Shown here: positions 26,708 to 35,627 of the stretch, in pieces | How the letters are laid out: every line of letters starts with the position of its first letter | How positions within the stretch are numbered: position 1 is the first letter of the stretch | Assembly: GCA_965220265.1 (NCBI GenBank) | Contig: CBDCPM010000001.1 | Coordinates: 1 to 64,000, forward strand | DNA: 64,000 nucleotides | DNA from: Bin87 sp965220265 | GTDB taxonomy: Bacteria > Chloroflexota > Dehalococcoidia > Lucifugimonadales > UBA3495 | Reading direction: 5' to 3' | Notes under the pieces: generated by a model | The model's input: the letters and a program-made list of their open reading frames with translations, nothing else | What the model was told of the DNA's origin: nothing | Database searches by the model: none | Translations under genes and position numbers: made by a program

Positions 26708-26966
26708 GATGCTCACCAGGTGATGAAGTACGCCATCGCCGCGGTGTTCGCCGGTGCCAGTTGGCAACGCTGCCGTACTCACTTCATGACCAACCTGCTC
26801 ACCCGAGTGCCCAAGCGCGCCCTCCTGAGCTTGTCGAAGGGCCGGCGCGGCCACCATGGTGCGCACCATCTACCAGCAACTGTCTCCCGCAGAAGTCCAC
26901 GGCCAACTGGACCGAGTGGTGGAACAACTCCGGGAGGCCTTCCCCCAAGTTACCGAGGTCGAATGA
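26708..26966 (+). pseudogene. IS256-family transposase fragment
   Basis: DAHQVMKYAIAAVFAGASWQ and RCRTHFMTNLLTRVPKRA match the conserved region of IS256 transposases after the second catalytic Asp. A short insertion then breaks the frame, and the chain resumes in another frame as MVRTIYQQLSPAEVHGQLDR to VTEVE and TGA at 26966. Both ends of the gene are gone. Confidence 0.8.
26824..26841. repeat. Short interspersed repeat inside IS256 remnant
   Basis: CCTGAGCTTGTCGAAGGG is a partly palindromic sequence that I have seen as an interspersed repeat in other bacterial genomes, giving PELVEG or SLSKG when translated. Here it sits where the transposase frame breaks. I see no other copy in the window. 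Confidence 0.5.
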
Positions 26967-28794
26967 ACTCGTAACCGTTGATGTTCCTCAGGTCACGGTA
27001 CCGCACGCCTTCGGGCCAAGGTTGAATTCTGGGGCCAACCGGCCAGACCACGTCGAAGTTATAGAGCCCGACGCCGGTAATGGCGTTGTCGAACATGAAC
27101 GTGGCGATTTCAATGCCCAACGCCCGACGCTTGGCAGTGTTCACCTCGGCCATGTGCTCGGACACTTTTTCGTCCAGCCAGGAATGCTCCACTCCGCGGT
27201 TCCACACCGCGCTGTGGTGCAGTTCGGACAGCATACCGGAGAAGCCTTGTCCCGGCTCCAGCCGGATGCCGCCGGCGTGACAGGTTGAACCCTGGTAGTT
27301 GCGAGCTATCAGGCTGGGACGAAGAGTAGTGAAAGGAACGCTCTTGAAGTCCACGTCCACGCCGATATCTGCCCACATCGCAGCAATAGCTTCGCAGGCT
27401 TCCACTTCCACCGGTGCGCCCCGCAACGCTGGAGTCAGCGTAATGCTGAACCCATCAGGGTAACCGGCCTCAGTGAGAAGTTGTCTGGCCCGGTCGGGGT
27501 TGTACTCCCACCGCATTTCCGGCGACAACCAGGAATCTTCGTACAGGCCGAAGTCCCACAGCACCGCTGGAGTGCCGTAGCCGTGCAGCAGCGTGTCCAC
27601 GATACCCTGCCGGTCAATCGCTATGGACAAAGCGTTGCGAACCTTGGCCGCCCGCTCCCATTCGGCAGAGGTTATGTCAGGGTCCGCCGCCACCCAGGGT
27701 AGGTCTGGATCGTAGCCGGGCTGTTGGTCTTCCGTGCCGATTCCGATGTAGTACTGACCATAGAATGTCAAGGCCGACTCGCCGCCTCCGGGAAGCCGCA
27801 TGATTTCCGCGCCTTCAACTGCTTCGATTTGGGACAGGGAATCAAAGGCGATCAGGGTGGTGTCCAAATTACCGGTTTGGAATCCGGCGATCCGAGACGA
27901 TTCTTCGGGAATTTCGCGGAAGATCAGCTCCGCGAAATGCGGCGTCTTGCGCCAGTGGTTTTCAACGGCTTCCATCTTCCAGAACTCGGCGGTTCGGAAC
28001 TCCACCAAATTCCAGGAGCCTGTGGCCGCGATCTGACCATTGGCTTCTTCAGCGCCGATTTCATCGGTCTGTTTTTTGCTGACGACCCAAGTTGCGGACC
28101 CACCAGGGCTAGTGAGCATTTCGTTGATGGGTACCTCAGACCAGGGCGTGCCTGTGTTCACCTCGACGGTGTATTTGTCAACCGCCCTAACGTGTCCTTC
28201 CGGACTACTCCAAACGCCCCGGATGTTGGAAGATCTGGGGTGTGTCGAGTTGTTAGCGAATTGGTCGAAGCTCCAGATGACGTCATCCGCAGTCATCTCG
28301 CCGTAACCCTTATGGAACTGGACACCCTCAGTCAAATGGAAAGTCCAGGTCAGGGCATCTTCCGAAACTTCCCAGCTTTGGGCCAGCATGCCCACGGGCT
28401 CCAAGTCACTGTTAACCGTCAGCAGTGACTCGCCGACGGGCGCGGTGCCCTGAACGAATATCTGAGGGTTGACCGCCAACCCAGGATGACCCGTAAAGGG
28501 TCCGAGTTCCTTTTGCCCGACGGTAAGGGTGCCCGTCGGCTGCTCCATGGATATTTTCAAGGGAGCTGTAGGGGCAGTGGCAACCACGGTGGCGACCGGG
28601 GCCGCGGTAGGGATAATCGCAACCGCCGTGGCTACCGGGGCCGCAGTGGGAGCCGTCTGATCCGCTGCCGATTGCTCCGCGGTCGTTTCTTCAGTCTGCG
28701 CTGCGCCGCTGCAGGCTACCACCAGGGCCAGCAGCAACAGCGCTGCCAAAAGCGTCACCATTTTTGGGTTTCTCGTCAAGCGACTCATAAACAT
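26950..28794 (-). CDS. ABC transporter solute-binding lipoprotein, family 5
   Basis: A 614-residue periplasmic or surface substrate-binding protein. A lipoprotein signal (LLALVVACSG, Cys28) is followed by a low-complexity Ala/Thr/Val linker and then the family 5 (peptide/nickel-type) fold: SWEVSEDALTWTFHLTEGVQFHKG, TADDVIWSFDQF, RNALSIAIDRQGIV and NPDRARQLLTEAGYPDGFSI. The start is ATG 28794 (GGAG 6 bases upstream). No permease or ATPase genes are adjacent, so it is an orphan or serves a transporter elsewhere. The substrate is not predictable. A consensus promoter lies about 600 bases upstream. Confidence 0.92.
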   Translation of the reverse strand: MFMSRLTRNPKMVTLLAALLLLALVVACSGAAQTEETTAEQSAADQTAPTAAPVATAVAIIPTAAPVATVVATAPTAPLKISMEQPTGTLTVGQKELGPFTGHPGLAVNPQIFVQGTAPVGESLLTVNSDLEPVGMLAQSWEVSEDALTWTFHLTEGVQFHKGYGEMTADDVIWSFDQFANNSTHPRSSNIRGVWSSPEGHVRAVDKYTVEVNTGTPWSEVPINEMLTSPGGSATWVVSKKQTDEIGAEEANGQIAATGSWNLVEFRTAEFWKMEAVENHWRKTPHFAELIFREIPEESSRIAGFQTGNLDTTLIAFDSLSQIEAVEGAEIMRLPGGGESALTFYGQYYIGIGTEDQQPGYDPDLPWVAADPDITSAEWERAAKVRNALSIAIDRQGIVDTLLHGYGTPAVLWDFGLYEDSWLSPEMRWEYNPDRARQLLTEAGYPDGFSITLTPALRGAPVEVEACEAIAAMWADIGVDVDFKSVPFTTLRPSLIARNYQGSTCHAGGIRLEPGQGFSGMLSELHHSAVWNRGVEHSWLDEKVSEHMAEVNTAKRRALGIEIATFMFDNAITGVGLYNFDVVWPVGPRIQPWPEGVRYRDLRNINGYEFIRPR

Positions 28795-29398
28795 CTCAAG
28801 CTCCTCAGACCAAAAAGCGAATTTCATGCCCCAATGCCGTCCGTTCCAAGCGGATTCTTAACCGTTGACCGACCACGTGTGGGTGATTCCGGTCTACTCG
28901 GCCCAAGGCCGGCGCAGAACCCAACAGCCGTAGGATGCCAACGGTGCGATTGTGGATGCTGGCCATAATGTTAACGATCAAGAACTATCCTATGTCTCGA
29001 TTCGACATCTCCAGTGCCACGGAGGCCACTGCCGTAGGACGCACGAACAGCCAGTGCGTTACCATCGGACTCCGTTCTGCAGGGCTCCCAGTCGACGCGC
29101 GCGCTCCCCCACAATTGAAACCGAGGCGTTTGCTCTCAAACTAATGCCAAAACGGGGTCTGCATCGACCCTCATAAGAATCCCTGAGGGGTTCAACCTAG
29201 CATTGGTTTAGTTAACATGTCGGGGAAAATGGCTCCACCAAATGTGAACCGAATCGCAACTCTACCTCAGGGTCACGTTAATCTCTCAAACACGGTGTCG
29301 TGAGCCACATGATTACGAATATATTGCAGCGAAGACCGTCGAGCCACGAAATACGGCGATCAATCGCGCGGCGATGCTGAAAACTGAAATGTTATTGC
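28795..29398. other. Long untranslated region upstream of solute-binding protein
   Basis: About 600 bases between a good minus-strand promoter and the lipoprotein start. I see no gene longer than a few codons with a ribosome-binding site. It may be a long leader or carry a small RNA; no known riboswitch is recognised. Confidence 0.4.
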
Positions 29399-29427
29399 AA
29401 TATATGATACGATATCTGCGTTGTCAA
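29399..29427 (-). promoter_or_regulatory. Consensus sigma70 promoter
   Basis: On the minus strand TTGACA (29427-29422), 17 bases, TATATT (29404-29399). The spacer and flanks are AT-rich with repeated CAATATAT half-sites (29398-29405, 29425-29432) that could bind a repressor. It points toward the solute-binding lipoprotein. Confidence 0.5.
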
Positions 29428-29554
29428 TATATCGCATAGGACATACTATGATTTGGAATAATGGCGCGTGAAATCCTCTCGTTGTATGCCCGTGCGTCAT
29501 CCACTGCCCCGTCAGCCGGTCACACTCCAAGATGTCTCTCCTCTTCCAGCTTCC

Positions 29555-29698
29555 CTACTGCCTCTTCTTCCCCGTCAAAAGCGTAAACTCCAATTGGTCG
29601 CCCTTGAAACGGATCAGAACCCACCTACCAGCGTAGTTGGGCCCTCCGTCGGCCAGAGCTTTCAAATAACGCGCGGTGATGTGAGTCAACTCGATCAT
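29555..29698 (-). CDS. Small hypothetical protein (47 aa)
   Basis: ATG 29698 is preceded by GGAGGG at a 7-base spacing, and the frame encodes 47 residues with a plausible composition (GPNYAGRWVLIRFKGDQLEF). It ends with basic residues GKKRQ. No family is recognised. It lies between the dispersed repeat copy c and the promoter region and may be a short intact gene or the start of a deleted one. Confidence 0.4.
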   Translation of the reverse strand: MIELTHITARYLKALADGGPNYAGRWVLIRFKGDQLEFTLLTGKKRQ

Positions 29699-29717
29699 CG
29701 TTTAACCCTCCGTGTCG

Positions 29718-29818
29718 TATTGATACCCGCCGTGGTTCGCACAGCAGCCGTTACGTAATGCGGGCCAACTCGTCCGCGACTACCTTTCGCTTGGCATGGC
29801 AGAGTTGGGCGCAAAGTC
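29718..29818. repeat. Dispersed repeat, copy c (long form)
   Basis: TATTGATACCCGCCGTGGTT starts the core, followed by TTACGTAATGC, and about 55 further bases match copy a at 20524-20580 (GGCCAACTCGTCCG, GGCATGGCAGAGTT). Confidence 0.65.
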
Positions 29819-29831
29819 TGCCTTCTCTTTA

Positions 29832-30578
29832 CTATCGAGACCGTAGCCTACCTTCGCGCACGATGGCCTCGACCTCGTTCATGGCCACCGCCTGGATAAG
29901 CCCCATGTGCTCCTGCGATTTTGGAGTTCCATCCACCGCTAGAAGTGAGCCCTCGGGCAGTTGTATTGGTCTCCACAGTTTGGGAAATCCCGTAATGATC
30001 GCCGCCAATGACCACTGTTGAGCAACGCCTGTAGGGAAGGCGAGTACACCTCCCGAGTACCCTGCGTTGGTGTATCCCGAACAAATAAGCTTTCCGGTTC
30101 CGCCGGCGAACCCTGATTGACCCGTATAGAACACTGCCTGGGTTGGAAAGGGAACGGGCCGACCATTTACCTCGGATATGTGGCCTAAAGCGTGCCTACT
30201 CCCTTCGGCATCCAAAACATCAGGGAATCCGAGAGCCAACCCAAAGGTACCTATGGGCAATCTAGCGATGCCCTGAACCAGGAGGCCGCCAGAGTCCTCG
30301 GGCCTCAACCTCGCGGGACATTTCATCACCGCGATGTCTAGTGGTTCGTCATAAGCGACTACACCAGCGTTGCTTTGCTTCCATTGTCCATCCATGCGAA
30401 CGAGCGGGACGTTTGCGGACTGAAATACATGAAAAGCGGTAGCGAGGTATTGAACTCCGTCTACGTCGATCACTGTTCCGCTTCCGATAGGAACCGCGTC
30501 TTCCGGTGAGGATCCTTTCCCTAGCCAAAGCACGCTGTATACCAAGGCTACCGGCGGCGCTAAAGTTGCGATATTCAT
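29832..30578 (-). CDS. Trypsin-like serine protease domain protein
   Basis: A 248-residue protein with a chymotrypsin-type triad: His50 in LATAFHVF, Asp81 in PLDIAVMKC and Ser175 in NAGYSGGVLAF. A short hydrophobic N-terminus (LAPPVALVYSVLWLG) may be a weak anchor or part of the fold. It lacks a PDZ domain, so it is not a DegP/HtrA protein. The start is ATG 30578 (GAGGC upstream); the ISNCY tip ends only about 30 bases upstream and may have replaced its promoter. Confidence 0.75.
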   Translation of the reverse strand: MNIATLAPPVALVYSVLWLGKGSSPEDAVPIGSGTVIDVDGVQYLATAFHVFQSANVPLVRMDGQWKQSNAGVVAYDEPLDIAVMKCPARLRPEDSGGLLVQGIARLPIGTFGLALGFPDVLDAEGSRHALGHISEVNGRPVPFPTQAVFYTGQSGFAGGTGKLICSGYTNAGYSGGVLAFPTGVAQQWSLAAIITGFPKLWRPIQLPEGSLLAVDGTPKSQEHMGLIQAVAMNEVEAIVREGRLRSR

Positions 30579-30604
30579 CAATTTTGCCTCTGCACAGACT
30601 ATTG

Positions 30605-30646
30605 ATACCAGTGTCAATTTGTTGTTGTCCAGCGATTCCGTCCCCT
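30605..30646. mobile_element. ISNCY-type element end
   Basis: Read on the minus strand the tip reads GGGACGGAATCGCTGGACAA followed by CAACAAATTG. It lies just beyond the ISNCY transposase fragment. A near match is at 50249-50277. Confidence 0.55.
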
Positions 30647-30674
30647 GTTTTGAAAAGCGAATCTGTCACCCAGG

Positions 30675-31529
30675 TTAGTCGGCGGCGATCTGTGATTGGG
30701 CCAGGACCAGGGCCTCGGCCTTGGCCCGCTCCTTGGCGCTGAGCAGCTTGGTAGGGGGACTCTCTGCCAGGGCATATTTTCTGGTGGCCACCCGTGACAT
30801 GCCCAATTCTCTGACAATGGCACGCACGGACAGTCCCCGGCTTTTGGCCTGATGTACCGCCTCCCACCGGGCCTGCTGGGTGGCAGTAGGTGTGCGGTGC
30901 AGCTGGTGGCGAAGGGGTTTTCCCTTGGAGGCAGCGGCCTTGGTCTTGGTCCGCTTCTCCACCGAGGACTCCAGGTCTGCCAGGAGCTTCTGCTGGGTCT
31001 CATCCAGATGGCTGCCAGTTTGATCGTCAGCCGCCCCTGACTTCTCTGGGGTGGAGGAGCGGCCGGTGCCTTCTCCCCACAGGGCCGAGGCGGGCGGGTC
31101 CCCCTCCTGAAATTCGACAGTCTCCCCCTGGTATTTGATCATCAGTTCCCCGTCGGCCCGCTCCAGCACCTCCACCTGCAGTCCGGCGTAGCTGGGGCGC
31201 TCCGCGCCGGGCAGCAGTTGTAGCACCCTCCACTGGTAGTGGACCGTGTTGTCCCGGGCGACCTTGCGGGTGTGCTGGATACTGACCGTCTCGGTGAGGG
31301 ACAAGTCGTCGGGCACCCGCCGGTAGGCCGTCTCCGGCTGCTCCGCCGTCACGGAGAAGCGGGCGTTGAAGCGGGGCAGGAACTCCTGCAGGACGGTGTT
31401 GGCCTGGTCCATAGTGGCAGCGCCGGCCAGGCGGAGTTCAGTGACCAGCCGGTCCTGGAAGGTGGACACCATCCGCTCTGCACGGCCCTTGGCCTGTGGC
31501 GACAGGGCGAAGATCTGCTGGATGCCCAA
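30675..31529 (-). pseudogene. ISNCY-family transposase, C-terminal fragment
   Basis: This 284-residue frame starts inside the catalytic domain (QAKGRAERMVSTFQDRLVTE, then FLPRFNARFSVTAEQPE) and ends with a low-complexity Glu/Lys/Ala tail and a helix-turn-helix-like stretch (GLSVRAIVRELGMSRVATRK). The N-terminal half with its helix-turn-helix and first catalytic acids is missing because an IS5-type fragment abuts at 31530. The element end is at 30605-30646. Confidence 0.8.
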
Positions 31530-31622
31530 TCGTCCCGTAGATGGGTGGTGGAACGCACCCTGGCCTGGTTGAGTCGCTGCCGACGGCTGAGCAAAGACTA
31601 CTACTGCCGTCTACAGCGTTGA
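31530..31622 (+). pseudogene. IS5-family transposase 3' fragment
   Basis: SSRRWVVERTLAWLSRCRR followed by LSKDYYCRLQR and TGA is the C-terminal signature of IS5-family DDE transposases. Only about 30 codons remain; they are joined directly to the ISNCY fragment on the opposite strand. Confidence 0.75.
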
Positions 31623-31647
31623 TCACAATGTGCTAGCCCGCAAGCTG

Positions 31648-32784
31648 TTAGCCCAAATTAGCGCGTCCCTCGTAAAAATCAGACCGCGCGTTGAGAATCA
31701 ACTCGTCCATCCCGAGAAATAACCCCTGCGCTTCTACACTACGGCGGCTGAGCTCCAACAACACCGCTGTGTTGATGAAGGGTCCCGGTTTTCGTAATTC
31801 GATCAGGTCCATATCAGGGGCAATGGTGTTGCTGGTAACGTTTTCCGTAAGTTCCAGCCACTGTCGGGAGATGCCTTCATCAGCGTGGTTGAAAGCGTAA
31901 GTCAGAGCACTAGCCCAGACGTCCGCAATCTGAACCCCGGGATACTTCCTCGAATCAACGAGCTGCACCGGCTCGGCCAAGTTGTAGATGAACGAGGGGT
32001 TGTTCTCTCTCCCAAACCACATATACGCCTTGTCCTCCCGGCCAAGGAAATTCTCGAAGTAGGCTAAATCCTCTGCTACGGGTTTAGACGCATCGCATCG
32101 CACCTGCAGAGCCTCGAAATCCTCGGCCCAAGAAGCCAAGAGCCAGTGCACACATGTCGATGACAATTCCAATGACCAGCCCCTGGCGCTGTCCATCGTC
32201 TTTATCGATTTGACATCCCTTTTTATGCGGGCTTTGTTGCAAAGCGCGAATGTGGCTATATGAGCCAAGGGGTCACGTGCTTCAACCGCGAAGCCTTCGC
32301 TAAATAGGAAATGCTCCAGCAATCCATCATCGCTTTCCCTCATCATCCGCTGAAAGCCCTCCAACATCCGCTTTCCGCGCACGTCCCTTGACCTGTAGTG
32401 GGTGTAAAGAAGCACGGCTATGAACCTGTGGAAATCAATGGAATAGAAAAACGCGTTACGCTCTGCTAACGCCGGCTCAAATACATACTCGAAGAATTTG
32501 CACGCCAAGGCATACTCCTTATTGACGGCCACTATCCTCGTTTGCCGGCTGGTTTCTTCCAAAAGCCAGGATATAGCGTCTCGCCCTTTGGAACGCCTGA
32601 GCAGGGAGTTCCCTTTCAGTTCCGAGGCCCTGATGTTAAATTCTGCGATTGCTTCACGATGCACCTCCAAGGCCCGGCTTTCATCGATAGCAACTGCTGC
32701 GTATACGAACACTGGCTGCGCTGAGTCCAAAAGGTTGGCCCCAGTGTGGCCGGATTCATCTAGGCAAACGTATTGAGTTGGCAC
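31648..32784 (-). CDS. DUF3800 protein
   Basis: A 378-residue DUF3800 family member: an N-terminal CLDESGHTG, ELKGNSLLRRS near residue 56 and a C-terminal YPGVQIADVWASALTYAFN, with acidic residues placed as in RNase H-like folds. The family is common in phage, plasmid and defence regions and its activity is unproven. GTG 32784 is the likely start, with GGAG 7 bases upstream. It stands alone between IS5 and IS1380 fragments. Confidence 0.85.
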   Translation of the reverse strand: MPTQYVCLDESGHTGANLLDSAQPVFVYAAVAIDESRALEVHREAIAEFNIRASELKGNSLLRRSKGRDAISWLLEETSRQTRIVAVNKEYALACKFFEYVFEPALAERNAFFYSIDFHRFIAVLLYTHYRSRDVRGKRMLEGFQRMMRESDDGLLEHFLFSEGFAVEARDPLAHIATFALCNKARIKRDVKSIKTMDSARGWSLELSSTCVHWLLASWAEDFEALQVRCDASKPVAEDLAYFENFLGREDKAYMWFGRENNPSFIYNLAEPVQLVDSRKYPGVQIADVWASALTYAFNHADEGISRQWLELTENVTSNTIAPDMDLIELRKPGPFINTAVLLELSRRSVEAQGLFLGMDELILNARSDFYEGRANLG

Positions 32785-32860
32785 TGTGACTCTCCGGGAT
32801 TTGGACCTGGCGATTGCCCTTCATGTTGGTTATGTGCGCCCAAGATCACCGACGTTAAAT

Positions 32861-32902
32861 TATACCTTCCATGGTTCGCGCAAGGGTCATTATGTGAATC
32901 CG
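32861..32902. repeat. Dispersed repeat, copy d
   Basis: TGGTTCGCGCAAGGGTCATT followed by ATGTGAATCCG matches the family core; the leading GATACC portion is degenerate. It lies just ahead of the IS1380 fragment. Confidence 0.55.
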
Positions 32903-32949
32903 CCCACGCGGGGATTCTCCGGGATGCCCAAGGAACGCCGATCCCGCAG

Positions 32950-33482
32950 CCTTGCCGTTTCGCCGCCAACGCCGCCTGGCTGGCGATCCAGGTGATGGCA
33001 CATAACCTGGCCCGCTGGACCGCGCGCATCGGTCTGGGTGAGCAACTGGTAACCACCAAGACCCTCCGACGACGCTTCTTCTCCCTCGCCGGACGGCTCA
33101 CCCGCTCGGCGCTCCGCCTCACTTTGCATCTTCCCCAGCGCTGGCCCTGGGACACCCAATTCAGTCGCGCCCTCGCTCGATTGCGAGCGCTGTCATCTCC
33201 TGCCTGACGGCGCCGTCGGTGCCTGACCCATCCACCAGACTACCCAAACGCCTCGTAGACCCGAGCCGGGTCGGTTCCCAAGCGTTTCAGTTTCTGGCTG
33301 CATACCGCCCTGATAATCTCGCCCAGCACCGCCACTGCGGGCCGTCAACGTCCTCTTTGCGTTGCTACCGCACTCTTCCACAGCCAAATCTATTGGGATC
33401 AAGCCCTCACCGTCTCTCTCCCTTGCCTCACATCGCTTGTCTGACCGGCATGGCTACATCCCTGCGGTGGATTCGGGGTTAG
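32950..33482 (+). mobile_element. IS1380 right-end remnant
   Basis: The last 85 codons of an IS1380 transposase (32950-33207: FAANAAWLAIQVMAHNLARW and TLRRRFFSLAGRLTRSALR) and the right end are left. The tip, read on the minus strand, is CTAACCCCGAATCCACCG at about 33482, matching the left tip of the element at 4457. The flanking base pattern TAAAC is the same as at that insertion. Confidence 0.8.
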
Positions 33483-35328
33483 TAAACGCTGGGGCATTCG
33501 TCGGAGCAACGGGGGCCGCGCCAGCAGCTCTGGCCAGTTCGATCGCTGATACTATTCTTTCCGCCTCCGCACGCTCCTCGTATTCGCCGGAATAAAGCCA
33601 CTCGCTCTCACCGGTTGCGTCAATGCCGGCGCGGTATTTAGTAGTTCTGGCCGTGCCCCATTCGACGATTTTGTGTCCTAACAAACCCGCCAACGTCGCC
33701 CCCAGGATAACGGCTCCGACAAAGAGCCAACCTCCCACTGTCGAAGGGTCGATCAAAGACGAGATTGTCTCCGCGAGATCATCCCACTTCTCCAAGAGAT
33801 ACTCCCCCGGGCCCGTATTGAAAGGGAATGAAGGATTGCCCCCTGCGTAAGGGTCGGCGAACCTGCTCTCTGCTATGAAACCGAATTGATCTAGAACGGC
33901 AAAAAGAACCCCCCACAAGAAAATAATCGAAAGCACCGTAGCGCCCGCCACGGGCGGCCATTTTATAAGGTTGCCGACGACTTTCAAGAACTTATTCGAA
34001 CCCGTTTCTGCCTCCACTTCAACTTCGACCACAGCCGCAGACTTGACTCTGTTCATCGTCACGGTTTTGCCGGGGAACCGCAAAAGGTTCGCGGAAACGA
34101 AAACCCGGCCGGCATCGTAGAACACTTGCTCCGGCTCCGGGCTGATAAGCGTTGGCGCATTTGCCGAAGCAACTGGAGCCGCCCCCAGCTCGCTAGGCTC
34201 ACCGGAAGGACGTGCTGCGGGCCGCGGCGCTGAGCTTGCTGACTCGCGTTGGGTTTCCTCGGCAGCAACTTTGTCCACCGCTTCGTTCCGTCCGGTCAGG
34301 TTCCATCTTTTCGCAGACAAAAGGAAGTGATATGCTTGGTCCAAGTCCAGCCCCTGCTCCTCGGGGTTCTCGGTCGCGCCAAACCAGTTTGGGGCCGAAA
34401 CGGCATCGTTCAACCACGGCCCGGCAGCATCCAGTGCGATTGCATACGCCAGCATCTGATCCGAACTAGCCACAGCATCCGCCGGGCCCAGACCCGCCAG
34501 GTATTCCTTCAGCCCCAACCACTGGCCGATCTCATTCAAACCCGACTCAGTAGGTTTGAGTTTGCCTACATTGGTGGGATCAAAAATCAGAAAGTATACG
34601 AACCCCAGGACGCCGCCGGCGATTGCGTTGATCCACCACTGGGAAATCCATAGCTCCAGCCACAACCCCACGCCAACTCCCAACAGGATCACCGCCAGTA
34701 TTACCGCCCACGCACCCTGTCCTTGGTGTTCCCGCATTACTCGTATCGGGTTATCGCTGAAAAGCCCCTGGTATTGCAGATATTCCCCCAGCCCATCACC
34801 CACGGCTTCTTTCTGCTCCCCCAGCCGTTCACCCATTCGCTCTACCGTGATCGGCCCCGTGGGTAGCTGGTCGCACACCAGACGCTCCCAATCGAAGTTC
34901 GTCGGCTCCCGGGCAGTCAGCTGATAGGAATATTCACCTCTCCGCGTAGCCCTCCTGACCGGAGTGATTTCCAGCATGCCTCTTTGGCACATCTCGACTA
35001 CCGACGTCAGTAAAGTGCGGTCGTTGACCTGCCGGCTCTCCAGCACGGAAACCGCCGCTGCAGACAGCCCACTGGGTGGTTGGGTTACCGGCTCGATCAA
35101 CTTGGGATGCTTGGCTTCTCTCCACTTGAAATCCAGGATCCAGAGTGGGATGACCAGCAACAGCGCCAGGCCGGTACCGGGTACGCGGAAAACCCAGGCA
35201 GCTAACTGCTTCCAGCCCATCTCCCCAAAATCAGGGATGATGTATTCTGCGATAACCCCCGCGGGATCGAATACGAACACCAGCGCCATAGCAGCGAGAA
35301 CCAGCATGATGACCAACAAGCGCCACAT
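33454..35328 (-). CDS. Multi-pass membrane protein, DUF2207-like
   Basis: A 624-residue membrane protein starting at ATG 35328 with GGAGGA about 5 bases upstream. Predicted membrane segments are at the N-terminus (WRLLVIMLVLAAMALVFVF), around residues 33-52, two after residue 200 (AVILAVILLGVGVGLWLEL), and two near the C-terminus. CQRGMLEITPV and the following winged-helix-like region fit the DUF2207 cytoplasmic part. A short domain VFYDAGRVFVSANLLRFPGK resembles the small beta domain DUF6232. The last few codons (TNPESTAGM) come from the IS1380 tip, so the native C-terminus has been replaced. Confidence 0.65.
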   Translation of the reverse strand: MWRLLVIMLVLAAMALVFVFDPAGVIAEYIIPDFGEMGWKQLAAWVFRVPGTGLALLLVIPLWILDFKWREAKHPKLIEPVTQPPSGLSAAAVSVLESRQVNDRTLLTSVVEMCQRGMLEITPVRRATRRGEYSYQLTAREPTNFDWERLVCDQLPTGPITVERMGERLGEQKEAVGDGLGEYLQYQGLFSDNPIRVMREHQGQGAWAVILAVILLGVGVGLWLELWISQWWINAIAGGVLGFVYFLIFDPTNVGKLKPTESGLNEIGQWLGLKEYLAGLGPADAVASSDQMLAYAIALDAAGPWLNDAVSAPNWFGATENPEEQGLDLDQAYHFLLSAKRWNLTGRNEAVDKVAAEETQRESASSAPRPAARPSGEPSELGAAPVASANAPTLISPEPEQVFYDAGRVFVSANLLRFPGKTVTMNRVKSAAVVEVEVEAETGSNKFLKVVGNLIKWPPVAGATVLSIIFLWGVLFAVLDQFGFIAESRFADPYAGGNPSFPFNTGPGEYLLEKWDDLAETISSLIDPSTVGGWLFVGAVILGATLAGLLGHKIVEWGTARTTKYRAGIDATGESEWLYSGEYEERAEAERIVSAIELARAAGAAPVAPTNAPAFTNPESTAGM

Positions 35329-35627
35329 AATGTCCTCCCCATCGCAATATGCGCTGCCGCGCCGATAGCCGTCCGCGATTTCAAACGTTCCCTCTCTAGT
35401 ACTGAGCGTTTGGCTAATTCTCTTGCTTGACCCTGGGTTACGTATCTGGGACTCTCGTAACCGTGTCGGCGGCGTTAGTCCCCGCAATGAGAAGATAAGT
35501 GGCAGCAGTAGCAGCCCGCGCAAGTGGGCAGTAGGAACTACCTTCGAGTGGGAATATCTGCTTCCCTGGTGGCGATCGGTACTTTCTCCGCTTTTGGGGG
35601 AGAGTGGTCTTACGTCCCGGACCCGTC

